Shown here: piece by piece, positions 16,577 through 26,700 of the stretch
How positions within the stretch are numbered: position 1 is the stretch's first letter
How the letters are laid out: each line of letters begins with the position of its first letter
DNA from: Bacteroidaceae bacterium
GTDB lineage: Bacteria; Bacteroidota; Bacteroidia; Bacteroidales; Bacteroidaceae
Assembly (NCBI GenBank): GCA_017448825.1
Contig: JAFSKR010000044.1
Coordinates: 31,884 to 95,883, forward strand
Direction of reading: 5' to 3'
Length of the DNA stretch: 64,000 nucleotides
Program-made: the position numbers and the translations under genes
Notes under the pieces: generated by a model
Databases searched by the model: none
What the model was told of the DNA's origin: nothing
The model's input: only the letters and a program-made list of their open reading frames with translations

Positions 16577-18045
16577 TTGAGGGTCACTTGTATGCGTTGG
16601 TTGTCTAAACAATTCCTTCCTGCTGTGCGAGCATCAAACCGCACCTTCTCAGTCGTGAAGTCAGGGCAATTATAGGAATCAAGCATCTCATGATAGAATT
16701 TCTTGGGATTTCGTTGTGGCAGCAAGAAGGGTTTAGTGGCGTTTCCCTTGTCGTCAATGCTGGCAATGAACGCTTGGTTATACATACCGTCGCCCCGTCG
16801 TGAAGAGAACACAAACCAATGGCTGTCAGTGCTCCAGTTGTGGAAACTATCCACATCGGGGCTGTTCACTTCGGAGAGGGAACGTGTCTTGCCTGTCTGC
16901 AAGTCCATCAGCCAAAGGTCTGCTTCGGTGTGGTTAACCGGGAAGTTTCCGAAGTTGGTCACACTATACATCAGCCATCGTCCATCGTAGGAGGGACGTG
17001 GATAGGTGAAGCTTTGGCCAAGGGTGGCAGCGGAGAGCAGCGTATCGACCTCCGTTCCGAATGTGCCCGTCTGTGCATCGAAGGCAATCCGGCAGAGGCT
17101 GTACTTCGCCTTTTCATATTCTGCGGGCATACGGCAGGGCTTCGATGTGCAGAAGTAAAGTGTTTTGCCGTCGGCTGAGAAAACGGGGTAAGTCTCCCAA
17201 TCAACCGTTTGCAGCAGCGGACAAAGCAGGAGTTCGTGGGTGCGCACGTCCATCACCAGCACGTCGCTCATGGTGTCATACACTTCGATGCGCTTGTCTT
17301 TCCCCACGAAGAAGCTTTGGTGGATGCTGTTCACCGACGAGGTGAGATAGTGTCCTGACGGATGCCAATAACTGTAGCCGAAGTTGGCCTTGGTGCTGTC
17401 GGTCTTAGTGTTCAGCCATGTCTGCTTGCCGTCCGTTTGGATGACCGTCCCCCCCCTCTCCCCACGCAGGTGGATAAGAAACTGCTCACTGCTGCCTCGA
17501 TTGGCGGTGTGGCAGTTCATGCACTGTCCAGGCACTGCCGACTCCTGCAAGATGGGGAACTCATCAAAACTGTGCAAGTCGCGTTGATAGATGCCGATAT
17601 TGCCACCCACCTCATATCCAGGTGCTATGCGTCGATAAGTGATGCCGAAATCGGTGAGCGGACAAGGGCTGACGTGCATCGTAAAGTCCTGATACTGTAT
17701 CCACTCGTCCTTTTTGAGTGCCGACACCGTGAAGCGGATGTCAGTGCCTTGGTTCTGTGCTGTCAGTGCATGCCATTCGTCGATGTCGAAATCTGCATAC
17801 GCACCTTGTGCGTGCAGTTCGCCCCCTTTGCCGCCTCGTGCCACCACATCTATCAGTTCCACCTCGTCATCCGTCATGTTGAAGTCCATTGGCGCGATGC
17901 CTACGGGGATGGTCACATCGATGTAGTCAGGATAGATGTCGGGCAGCTCCTGCACGACGGTCGGATTCTCCACCTGCTTCATGCAAGAGGAGAGCAACAG
18001 TGCCGTCAGGCAGCCTATATATATATAATATGTGTATCGCTTCAT
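16573..18045 (-). CDS. CxxCH beta-propeller (TolB/PD40-like) lipoprotein, copy 3
   Basis: A 490-residue lipoprotein (LLSSC, Cys21) with PDIYPDYIDVTIPVGIAPMD (35-54), CMNCH (175-179) followed by TANRGSSEQFLIHLRG, and propeller blades (WHPSGHYLTSSVN, FSADGKTLYFC, YDGRWLMYSVTNFGNFPVNH, WSTDSHWFVFSSRRGDG). It is closer to copy 2 than to copy 1 over its whole length, consistent with a recent tandem duplication of the membrane/lipoprotein pair. It lies 10 bp after the third membrane-protein copy. A structural, signalling or redox role at the outer membrane or periplasm is conceivable; nothing in the sequence decides between them. Confidence 0.78.
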   Translation of the reverse strand: MKRYTYYIYIGCLTALLLSSCMKQVENPTVVQELPDIYPDYIDVTIPVGIAPMDFNMTDDEVELIDVVARGGKGGELHAQGAYADFDIDEWHALTAQNQGTDIRFTVSALKKDEWIQYQDFTMHVSPCPLTDFGITYRRIAPGYEVGGNIGIYQRDLHSFDEFPILQESAVPGQCMNCHTANRGSSEQFLIHLRGERGGTVIQTDGKQTWLNTKTDSTKANFGYSYWHPSGHYLTSSVNSIHQSFFVGKDKRIEVYDTMSDVLVMDVRTHELLLCPLLQTVDWETYPVFSADGKTLYFCTSKPCRMPAEYEKAKYSLCRIAFDAQTGTFGTEVDTLLSAATLGQSFTYPRPSYDGRWLMYSVTNFGNFPVNHTEADLWLMDLQTGKTRSLSEVNSPDVDSFHNWSTDSHWFVFSSRRGDGMYNQAFIASIDDKGNATKPFLLPQRNPKKFYHEMLDSYNCPDFTTEKVRFDARTAGRNCLDNQRIQVTLK

Positions 18046-18055
18046 CTGTTACTGG

Positions 18056-19672
18056 TCAATGTGCGGAGTGATTACTTTCTGTAGCGGCCGATGGGTGGTG
18101 CTGTGTCATCTGTCTCACGTAAGCTGCGTAGGCAGAGCCAGGCACATCGCCTTGCGCTTGGATGCACTTCATGGCATCCTGATAGGTGTAAGGCATCATC
18201 GTGTAGCCTCCGTATCGTTGTGCCCATCCCAGATACTGCTGGAAACTGGCCATGTCGCCCTTCAGCAGCAGTTGGGCAAGGAAGTATTCGAGTGCCATCT
18301 TGTTTTCGGGATTGTTGATGAACAGGCGTCCCAGCATCTTGTCCAACTCACCGTAGTTATACAGGAAGTCCTCTTGATAGCGCAACTTCCGTAGTTTGCC
18401 CCACTGCGGATGGGCATCAATCCATGCTTCGTTGCCGAGGTAAGACCGCGCATCCTTCGCCCAGTTGCGGTAGAAGAGCGACTGCTGCAAGATGTCCAGA
18501 TACTTCTCTGCCACGGCATATTTGCCATTGATGATGCAGCACTCAGCGATCCGTTTCATCAAGCGTCCACTTTTCTTGCCGTTGAGAATGCTTTCTTGCA
18601 GGTCGAAGGCATAGCGCATCGACTCGTTCACCATGCCAAGGCGGTAGAACGCCTCCATCGTGGGCAGATTGGATGTGAGGTCACGCACCATCGGCATGAT
18701 GAGGGCATCCTCGCCACTTTGGTAGAAAGCGAACTGCCGTTCTGCCAGTCGTCCCGTCATGGCAAGGGACAGGTTCACACATTCGGAAGAGAAGTTGACA
18801 GGCACTTGATACTTCTCTGCTCGTGTCACCACCTCCTGCCAACGCTCATGGCGGATGAGGTAATCCTGCCGAATCAGTTCGTATTTATCGCTGTCGAAGC
18901 GGAAGAAAGTGCACATCACGGCGATGATGGCGAGAGCCGCCAAACGCCAGAGCCTGTATCGCTTGAACGACTTCCCCCATGCAGCCAACACCACAATGAT
19001 AACAGGAATCAACACTTGAAAGGGAGGCAGTTTCATCGGAATGCGGTAATAGTTAGTGCCCATTATGGCGGATGTGAGCGGCCATTGACGAAGCAGTGTA
19101 CTGACCACCACCCATTGGATGATGAGCAGATACAAGAGCAATCCCACTGTTTGCCAATTCTTTCGCTGAATCAATCGAAGGAACACATACAGCCATGCCA
19201 CAGGTCCTATCAGCCCATACAGCACGGGCACGGTCAGCAGGTCGAAGAGCGGATGCACCTTCTGCATCATGAGCCGGGTCCCCATTGCCAGTATCAGTGC
19301 CACCACATAGCTCATCAGCACGCTCTCATCGCCCAAATATGCCAACAGGAGAAAGGTGGGCACGAAGGCATACCACCTGTTGTCCACCACTTTCGTCGTC
19401 AACCACCAGAAAACGGTCAGTAATAAGGCCAACACCAATGCGCCCAACCATTCTACATAGTAAAACTGCACGAAGAACTCGCCTAACCAGTCTGCCAAGC
19501 CACCCACCTGTAGGACATCCGTCCAAAAGTAATCGCCTGTCCAAAGAAACAGCTGATACTGTTCTTGGTACGATAAGGCGTGGGGATAGCCGAGATACCA
19601 AAACAGGAATGCAGACACGACCAGCAGCAGTGACAGAAAGTAAAGAGAGTATTGGGACACGAACGCTTTCAT
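18056..19672 (-). CDS. Polytopic membrane protein, DUF6057-like, copy 3
   Basis: A 538-residue membrane protein opening with a hydrophobic helix and GYPHALSYQEQYQLFLWTGD, the same signature as copies 1 and 2. About nine membrane segments reach residue about 270. The soluble C-terminal part holds repeated helix pairs (for example EKYLDILQQSLFYRNWAKDA, close to copy 2's GKYLKLLQKTLFYKRWADET). It starts 2 bp after the stop of the DUF4369 lipoprotein and precedes copy 3 of the CxxCH lipoprotein by 10 bp, so the five genes 20307 to 13563 form one operon. Function unknown. Confidence 0.72.
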   Translation of the reverse strand: MKAFVSQYSLYFLSLLLVVSAFLFWYLGYPHALSYQEQYQLFLWTGDYFWTDVLQVGGLADWLGEFFVQFYYVEWLGALVLALLLTVFWWLTTKVVDNRWYAFVPTFLLLAYLGDESVLMSYVVALILAMGTRLMMQKVHPLFDLLTVPVLYGLIGPVAWLYVFLRLIQRKNWQTVGLLLYLLIIQWVVVSTLLRQWPLTSAIMGTNYYRIPMKLPPFQVLIPVIIVVLAAWGKSFKRYRLWRLAALAIIAVMCTFFRFDSDKYELIRQDYLIRHERWQEVVTRAEKYQVPVNFSSECVNLSLAMTGRLAERQFAFYQSGEDALIMPMVRDLTSNLPTMEAFYRLGMVNESMRYAFDLQESILNGKKSGRLMKRIAECCIINGKYAVAEKYLDILQQSLFYRNWAKDARSYLGNEAWIDAHPQWGKLRKLRYQEDFLYNYGELDKMLGRLFINNPENKMALEYFLAQLLLKGDMASFQQYLGWAQRYGGYTMMPYTYQDAMKCIQAQGDVPGSAYAAYVRQMTQHHPSAATESNHSAH

Positions 19673-19674
19673 TC

Positions 19675-20307
19675 TCAGTCAAGCGGAATTTCTTGGATGG
19701 TGCCATCAGGCATCTGACGTTTGTAGCTGGTGGGGAACATTCCACCGAGGAAGTCTTTCAGCGGACCTTCAGGAAGACCTGCCGCCATCTTTCGGGTCTG
19801 TTCCTTATAGGCATGATGCACACTGTCAGCGTACGCCTTGATGGTGTTGGCACGAAGAGAATCGCCTCCGAAATGCGCATCCTGATAGAACGAGATGAGC
19901 TGCCTATACTGCTTGTTGTGCACCTCTGTCAGTTGCTTCCACTGTTGCAACACCTCATTGTTTGGCGTGCCGTGGGCGGAACTGACCGAGTCGATGGTCA
20001 CATACACATCGCCTGGTTCCTCCACCACCAACAAGTCTTGCAGCCCGAAGCGGAAATGGTAGTCCATACGCAGGATGCCCATCATGTGCTTGGTGGTCGT
20101 GATTTCAAACTTCCTGTCCTTCACAAAGCACGAGTCGATGCCCACGCTGTCGCGTATCGTCTTGTCCATCGCAATCAAGTAGATGCATTTGTCGTTATAC
20201 TTGTCGTCGGGCAGGGTGCCGTGAATGCGACACACCTTGTCATCGTGTTCACAACTTGCCAATGCCAAGATAAGCAAGGCAAGGCACATCATAAAATGAC
20301 TTTTCAT
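19675..20307 (-). CDS. DUF4369-type lipoprotein without thioredoxin domain
   Basis: A 210-residue lipoprotein (LALASC, Cys19) with the N-terminal pattern CRIHGTLPDDKYNDKCIYLI and FEITTTKHMMGILRMDYHF seen in DUF4369 domains. Those usually precede a TlpA/thioredoxin domain in Bacteroidota periplasmic oxidoreductases. Here the protein ends after a helical linker (about 120-210) with no CxxC thioredoxin motif, so it is a domain-only version. It leads the operon of paired membrane and CxxCH proteins. Its family link to thiol-disulfide and cytochrome maturation proteins, together with downstream CxxCH genes, is suggestive but not proof of a redox role. Confidence 0.7.
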   Translation of the reverse strand: MKSHFMMCLALLILALASCEHDDKVCRIHGTLPDDKYNDKCIYLIAMDKTIRDSVGIDSCFVKDRKFEITTTKHMMGILRMDYHFRFGLQDLLVVEEPGDVYVTIDSVSSAHGTPNNEVLQQWKQLTEVHNKQYRQLISFYQDAHFGGDSLRANTIKAYADSVHHAYKEQTRKMAAGLPEGPLKDFLGGMFPTSYKRQMPDGTIQEIPLD

Positions 20308-20328
20308 ATTGGTTTCTATATTTGGCTA

Positions 20329-20361
20329 CAAAGGTACGATTATTTTTTCATACAAACCAAA
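20329..20361 (-). promoter_or_regulatory. Promoter of the DUF4369/membrane/CxxCH operon
   Basis: TACCTTTG (20329-20336) with TTTG (20358-20361) 21 bp upstream on the minus strand fits the Bacteroidota consensus and lies just ahead of the start at 20307. Confidence 0.65.
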
Positions 20362-20381
20362 TTTTTTGTACAGCGATGGAG

Positions 20382-20432
20382 AAAAAAGGAGAACGCCGTG
20401 CGGTCGGGGAGACCTGCACGGCGTTCTCCTTT
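20382..20432 (-). terminator. Rho-independent terminator after the SusCD operon
   Basis: A 17-bp perfect stem (arms 20385-20401 and 20416-20432, core GGAGAACGCCGTGC) ends in a T-rich stretch on the minus strand, 40 bp after the stop of the glycan-binding lipoprotein gene. Confidence 0.88.
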
Positions 20433-20470
20433 ATATAGTAAAGATGTGTATCTTTACGTGGGGAAAAGGG

Positions 20471-21943
20471 TTACTTTGCCATGAATCGCCAGAAGGTTGC
20501 CTCGCCCCATGCACCCAGTCCATCAAAGGCACCACCGTCGGGATAGACAAGCACGAAGTGGGATCCGTCAGAGTAAACCATTTCGAAGGTGGTAGGCATA
20601 TTGCCGCCAGAGTTGATTTCGTAAGGCCAGAGGATAGATCCTGCAGTGGTCTCCAGATTGGCCACCTTCCATTCTGTAGCTACTGATTGGTCAATCGTGT
20701 AGTAACCGCTGCGGATTTGCTTGCCGCTGGCATCGTAAGACTTGATTTCGTCGGCCGTAATAATCATGTAAGCGTTGGTGTCATCATCACCAGTCACAGT
20801 GTCGCTGCCACGGTGATTCTGCTGGTCGGCAAAACCTTCAGTGGAGGTGACGCCCCACCACTGGCCATTGTGCGATGTATAGACATCTATGCCTGCACCA
20901 CCGCAGTAGCCCATGTTGCCCCAGAACTCCTTGCCATCAGAGGTGTCCCAAGTCCAAACCTTGCCCGCATCAGCATAGTTAGTGAGGTTGCCCTCCACAT
21001 CGGATGAAGAGGCGAAGTGCCAGAATGTGGCTTCCCCCCATGCGCCCAGTCCATCGAAGGCACCGCCGTCGGGATAGACGAGGCACATCTTGTCGGCTGA
21101 CAAGTAGCAGAGGTCGAACTCTGTTGGCATATTGCCATTGGAGTTAATTTCGTAGGGCCAAAGGATAGCACCCGCTGAAGTGTGGAGGGTACCTACTTTC
21201 CAAGCCGAAGCGTCACTGGCATCGTAGTCCTGGATTTCGAAAGTACCCGTGCGGATGAGTTGGCCGTTAGCGTCGTAAGATTTGATGGTACCGTCTTCCG
21301 ACCAAATCATGAAGGCATTGGTATCGTCATCGCCTGTCACAGTGTCGCTGCCACGGTGATTCTGTTGGTCTGCAAAACCCTCTGTGGAGCTGACACCCCA
21401 CCACTGCCCGTTGTGATTAAGTGCCACATCAGAACCAGCACCACCGCAGTAGCCCATATTGCCCCAAAACTCTTTGCCGTCGGTGGTGTCCCATTTCCAA
21501 ACCTTCGAACCTGAGTTTGAAACAACAAGCTTTAGGTCGAGAGCCATCTCTGAGGGCACATATACATTGACGGTCTTGCTCAGTTCGGTCATTGTGCCAT
21601 TGGGGTTGGGAATGCGCACGTAAAATGTCTGCTCGTTGCTTGATCCACGGCTTGGAATAATGCTGAAATAGCCCGATGTGCCAGAAGCGAGCACACGCTC
21701 TGTGCCTTCGTCGTTGATAGTGAAGATGGAAATGATGGTGGCGGGGGAAGTCGTATAGGTGAAGTAGTTGCCGTCTGCTGCCAATTCACCATCAATATCC
21801 GTCTGAACGATGTTGACAATCTCATTCGCTTGTTCCTCTGTCAGCACTTGGGAACTGGGCGAACCCTCATCAGCCACATGTGGGTCGCAGGCTGCCACAG
21901 CCACACCTGCTGCCACCATTATTGCATAATATATTTTTTTCAT
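20471..21943 (-). CDS. Surface glycan-binding lipoprotein with two tandem repeats
   Basis: A 490-residue lipoprotein (VAAC, Cys19) in the third position after susC and susD, where surface glycan-binding proteins are found. After an Ig-like region (about 30-140) come two repeats of about 165 residues (147-311 and 328-488). They share KEFWGNMGYCGGAG, HNGQWWGV, STEGFADQQNHRGSDTVTGD, ILWPYEINS and YPDGGAFDGLGAWGEATFW nearly word for word. Exposed Trp/Tyr within each repeat suit sugar stacking. The repeat identity points to a recent internal duplication giving two binding sites. The ligand is unknown; beta-mannan or glucomannan would fit the surroundings. Confidence 0.8.
   Translation of the reverse strand: MKKIYYAIMVAAGVAVAACDPHVADEGSPSSQVLTEEQANEIVNIVQTDIDGELAADGNYFTYTTSPATIISIFTINDEGTERVLASGTSGYFSIIPSRGSSNEQTFYVRIPNPNGTMTELSKTVNVYVPSEMALDLKLVVSNSGSKVWKWDTTDGKEFWGNMGYCGGAGSDVALNHNGQWWGVSSTEGFADQQNHRGSDTVTGDDDTNAFMIWSEDGTIKSYDANGQLIRTGTFEIQDYDASDASAWKVGTLHTSAGAILWPYEINSNGNMPTEFDLCYLSADKMCLVYPDGGAFDGLGAWGEATFWHFASSSDVEGNLTNYADAGKVWTWDTSDGKEFWGNMGYCGGAGIDVYTSHNGQWWGVTSTEGFADQQNHRGSDTVTGDDDTNAYMIITADEIKSYDASGKQIRSGYYTIDQSVATEWKVANLETTAGSILWPYEINSGGNMPTTFEMVYSDGSHFVLVYPDGGAFDGLGAWGEATFWRFMAK
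20480..20962 (-). repeat. Internal duplication, second unit
   Basis: This codes residues 328-488 of the binding lipoprotein and is strongly similar at DNA and protein level to 21011-21505. Confidence 0.85.
21011..21505 (-). repeat. Internal duplication, first unit
   Basis: This codes residues 147-311. Its partner is 20480-20962. Blocks such as the QQNHRGSDTVTGDDDTNA coding stretch are almost unchanged between the units. Confidence 0.85.
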
Positions 21944-21964
21944 GTCTTTTTAGTTTTAATAGGA

Positions 21965-23752
21965 TTAGTTTTCCCTCCAGCCAGAGTACTGACCAGCATT
22001 ATTCTCATAACCAGGGTTCTGCTTCAGAACATTGGAGATGTCGATTTCACTTTCAGGGATTTTGAAGAAACCTGCCGTTGCGTTGTAGCGAGCCGTGTAT
22101 CCGCCAATTTGTTGCGAAGCCTTGTTGGTAGAGGCGGCACCCGAGTAGATGACGGGCTGACCCTCCTGCTTTTCGAGGGCGGCAGCGGCGATGTGCCAGC
22201 GGCGGATGTCGTTCCAGCGGAGACCTTCGCAAGCCAGCTCCCAGCGGCGCTCGTTCTGCAGGGCGGTCAGTGAGTAGCTCACAGCTGATAGCCCAGCGCG
22301 CGCACGAACCTTGTTCATTCCTGTGGCATCTTCCTTCAGCTCCGACTGCATGAGTAGTACGTCGGCAAAGCGGAGCAGCACGAGGTCGTGCAGGTCGTCA
22401 AGCTGGAAGTTCCACTGTGTGGCTGATGGCCAAGAGTCTGCGTCATACATATACTCGTTGAAGTTATAGTAGCCGTTGCTGCCGTTGGCATAGACAGGAG
22501 CCCACTTTTTGTTGAAGTAGTCCGTACCCTGCACCCAGTCAGACGATGGCGTGTAGGCGGGCAGTTCCGACAGCTTCTGGATAGTGGCATCACGACGTGG
22601 GTCGCTTGGCTCTGCGCTGCTCCAGTCTGAATAGAGGTTGGGAGTGACAGGTCCTGCGCCCCAACCCTGGCCGAACGGATAGGTGTTGGCTGCATCCTGG
22701 CCACCACGGATGCCGAAGTGCAGCGCATAGCCGTTGGCATAACCGATGGTGGTTTGCCAAGAAGCGTAAGAGTTGTACTTGATCATGAACATCGATTCGG
22801 GGTTGACAGCGTTGTCGTCTTCCACCCACTTGTAGCCCTTACCGTCAGTGTAGGGGTCGCTGATGCCGTCGGCCAAGGTCACACGGTTTGTGTAGGCCCA
22901 GAGGTTCTGGAAGGTTGGCACGAGTGAGTAGCCAGAGTTATCCACACAGTCGTCGATGTAGGTAATCACATCTTTCTTGGTCAGTGTTGTACCATCGGGC
23001 AAATCTACCGAGGTCAGTGGCGAATAGCTGGTGCTCACGAGGTCAGACAATTCTGTTCCGTTGCCGTACATACCTGTGTAGAACAACCATGCACGTGCCA
23101 GCAGACCCTCTGCTACGTACTTGTCCACATGGCCATCGACAAGTTTGCCGTTCACAGCCGTCTGTCCTGCTGGCATGATGTCGGCAGCCGTCTTGAAGTC
23201 AAGCAGAATCTGTCCCCAGAGTTCAGCTGGGGTAGCTTGAGGAACATCCTCTGTGGTGGCTGAAGTGATAAGTGGAATGTTACCATAGAAGGAGCCCAGT
23301 TCATAATAGAAGAAGCCACGCAGGATGAGTGCCTCGCCCAGTGCCTGGTTTTTGGCTGCCTCTGATGGGTAGTTGGATGGCTTGTCAATATTACCGATGA
23401 TGTTGTTGGCACGGGCAATGCCAGCATAACGGTCAGCGTAGAACTGCTGTGTCATGTTGTTCTGATAGTTGCCTATCAGGTCGTAGGCCTGCATGGTCTG
23501 GTCAGTCTCACCGCCACCGCCAAACATGTCGTCGGACGCATTCTGTGCCGCATAGATGAACGAGCACTGTGGGCTGGCGTTTACCACACTGAGATTCTGG
23601 TAAACACCCGTCACCAACTGCTGCAGATCGCTGTAGGTCTCAGGGAAGGTTGCGGTGGTCTTCTCTGTGTAGTTGGTGCTGTCCAGCGAGTCGTCACACG
23701 ATGTCGCCAGCACCATTGCAGCAGCAGCAAAAAGATATACTAATTTCTTCAT
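21965..23752 (-). CDS. susD: SusD/RagB-family outer-membrane glycan-binding lipoprotein
   Basis: A 595-residue lipoprotein (LATSC, Cys19) that works as the lid and glycan receptor of a SusCD importer. SusD features are the N-terminal helical region (DLQQLVTGVYQNLSV), IARANNIIGNID, ALGEALILRGFFYYELGSFY-GNIPL and the C-terminal RADVLLMQSEL-like segment (here LRFADVLLMQSELKED) followed by LACEGLRWNDIRRW. It lies 17 bp after susC and 21 bp before the binding lipoprotein, a standard order. The glycan specificity cannot be read from the sequence. Confidence 0.95.
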   Translation of the reverse strand: MKKLVYLFAAAAMVLATSCDDSLDSTNYTEKTTATFPETYSDLQQLVTGVYQNLSVVNASPQCSFIYAAQNASDDMFGGGGETDQTMQAYDLIGNYQNNMTQQFYADRYAGIARANNIIGNIDKPSNYPSEAAKNQALGEALILRGFFYYELGSFYGNIPLITSATTEDVPQATPAELWGQILLDFKTAADIMPAGQTAVNGKLVDGHVDKYVAEGLLARAWLFYTGMYGNGTELSDLVSTSYSPLTSVDLPDGTTLTKKDVITYIDDCVDNSGYSLVPTFQNLWAYTNRVTLADGISDPYTDGKGYKWVEDDNAVNPESMFMIKYNSYASWQTTIGYANGYALHFGIRGGQDAANTYPFGQGWGAGPVTPNLYSDWSSAEPSDPRRDATIQKLSELPAYTPSSDWVQGTDYFNKKWAPVYANGSNGYYNFNEYMYDADSWPSATQWNFQLDDLHDLVLLRFADVLLMQSELKEDATGMNKVRARAGLSAVSYSLTALQNERRWELACEGLRWNDIRRWHIAAAALEKQEGQPVIYSGAASTNKASQQIGGYTARYNATAGFFKIPESEIDISNVLKQNPGYENNAGQYSGWREN

Positions 23753-23769
23753 TGTGATTTTACTTTTTT

Positions 23770-26700
23770 TTAGAATTTGAGATTTACGCCAACCATAAAG
23801 GTACGAGGTGCAGGATAGTAGCCAAGGTCAAGACCTGACGCCCATGAGTCGGCTGCACCAGCGTTGTTACCATTTTCTGGATCCATACCATTGTAACCTG
23901 TGATGGTGAAGAGGTTCTGGATGGTGAAGTAGAGACGTGCCGACTGGATGGGCAGTTTCTTGAAGCCAGTCTTGAAGTTATAGCCCAATGTGATGTTCTG
24001 AAGACGAACGTAGTCAGCATTGTGGCAGAAGATGTCAGAGTTTTCTGTCCAGTTTACACTCTGGCTCGACTTCTCCAAGCGTGGAAGGGTGTTGGATGTG
24101 CCCTCACCGTGCCAGTACTTGTACACCTCTGTGGTGTAGTTCTCGTACCAAGCAGAGCCTTCATTGCGCCAATACTTGTAAATCTGGTTGCCAAATGAAC
24201 CATAAAACGTCAGGCCAAGGTCGAAGCCCTTATAGTCGACCTGCAAGCCGAGACCACCTGTCCATGTGGGGTGTGGGCTACCAATTTCCACCTTGTCGTC
24301 GTCGTTCACCTGGCCGTCGCCGTTCGTATCGACAAACTTCAGGTCGCCAGGCTTGATGCCTGTGCCCTGCTTTGAGTTGGCAGCGTCGCCAAGACAGTTG
24401 GCATCCAGATAAGCCTGAAGGTCTGTCTCGTTCTGAATCACGCCGGCAGTCTTGTAGCCGATGAAGTAACCGATAGGATGGCCTACCTCCATACGGTAAA
24501 CGTAAGTTCCCTGGGTCTGGAGAGCCGTCTCGCTACCATTGATGTAGCCGTTTTCGTTAGCCACCTTGGTCACCTTGTTTTTGTTGTGAGCCAAGTTGAA
24601 GTTGATGCTGTAGCCCAGGTCGCCGATGTGGTCTTTCCAGTTCACAGCGAACTCGATACCTGTGTTGCGCACGTTGCCGCCGTTCACGTATGGTGCATCC
24701 AGACCGTACTCAAGGAGCACAGGAGCCTGAATCAGCAAGTCTTTCGTGTTCTTGATGTACCAGTCGAAAGAGAAAGAGAGGCGGTTGTTCAGGAAACGGG
24801 TATCAAGACCGATGTCCCACTGCTCTGAGGTTTCCCATGTGGTGTTCTCGTTCACCAGACTGCCCACGTAACCGCCCTGTGAATAGCCGTTCTTCTGGTT
24901 GAAAGGATACTGGCCTTTCTCGTCGAAGATGACAGTGGCGAGATAGTTGAAATTGGCGATGTTGCAATTACCGTTCTGACCGAAAGAAGCACGAATCTTG
25001 GCAAAATCGAGCCAAGACTGGGTGGACTCCATAAACTTCTCGTTGGAGAGCACCCAACCGGCAGAAACTGATGGGAACCAACCCCAGCGGTGACCCTTGG
25101 CGAAGTTGGAAGAACCATCGGCACGGAGCACGACGCTGGCCATATAGGTCTCCTTGTAGTCGTAGTTGATACGGCCGAAATAGGAAGCAATCGCGCTGTC
25201 ACCCCAAGGATAACCACCCACGGTGACACCAGTAGAAGCTTGGGCGTTGGTCAGGTATGCGCGCTGGAAGTCAGAGAAAAGAAGGTCGGAAGAATTTCCT
25301 TCCATGTATTCGCCCATGTTGTAGCCGCTGCGCTCCAGCGAACCACCAGCGAGTATGTCGAAGTGGTGGGCATCGGCGAGGTCGAACTTATAGTTCAGCG
25401 TGTGCTCCATCGACCAACTCCAGCCTGTGCTCATGTTCTGGTTCACGCTGTTCACGTTGCGTGTCTTGTTCACGTTGGCGTTGTCATCATATATGGGCAG
25501 GTAGCCTCGCCATGAGCTGGAACTGTGCTTGTAGCCAAACTGTGACTTCCATGTGAGGCCCTTCAGAGGCTGAATCTTCACGTAGGCAGTCATGCTGAGC
25601 GAGTAGTTCTTGCTTTTGTTGTTAGCGTCCTGGCTGTTTGCCAAATCATAAATGGGGTTACTGAAATACATACCAGCACCTGGATATGCCTTCAGACCGC
25701 TGGTCTCTGACCCGTAATCGTCGCCGCCGAAGTATTCACCATTCTCATTATATAGAGGAATGATTGGCACTGCGCGGAGAGCGTCGGAAATGGGGTTGGC
25801 ATACTGGCTTCCGATGGAGATACCGCTCTTCTCGTTATGGTTATAGTAGAGGTTCTCACCAAAGGTGACGATGTCGAGGTCGCCCTTTCTCCACAGCACA
25901 TGCTCAGAGTTGAAGCGTGCGGTGAAGCGGCTGTAGTCAGAGGCTGCGGGACCACCGAAGATACCGTTTTGCTTCATGTAGGAGAAACCAGAGGCGTAAA
26001 CGCTGCGGTCACTTCCGCCCGTGATGTTGATGGCGTGTGAAGTGGTGAGGGCGTTCTTCTTGCGGATTTCCTCCAGCCAGTTGGTGCCGTTGTCAGCTCC
26101 GCTCATGTAGGCATCGTACTTGTCCTGCCCAACGATGTTCACCCAGTCGAACGGGGTGCCACCCGAGTTGACGTTGATTTGGTCCATCACGCCCATGTAT
26201 TGCTTGGCCGTGAGGAGCTGAGGCATCTTGTAGGCGTTCTGCCAACCGAAATAGCCGTCGTAGCTCACTTGCATTTTGCCAGCTTTACCTTGCTTGGTGG
26301 TGATGAGGATGACACCATTGGCAGCACGGGCACCATAGATGGCTGCAGATGCAGCATCCTTCAGCACGTCGATGCGTTCGATGTCGCCCGGAGCCAGCGA
26401 GTTGATGTCGCCAGCCACACCGTCGATGATGTAGAGCGGAGTGGTTGAACCGTTAGTACCAGCACCACGGATGTTGATGTTGAAGCCTTCACCTGGCTGA
26501 CCAGACTTGCTCTGGATGTTCACACCAGGGGTCTGGCTTTGGAGGGCACCCAATACGGCCGTGGTGTTGAGCTTGGCGATATCGTCACCTTTTACTTCCA
26601 CGGTAGCACCTGTGACTAACTTCTTCTTCATCGTACCATAACCGACTACGACCACGTCTTCGAGGAGTTCGTCATCGGTTTTGAGTGTAATGGTCAGGTT

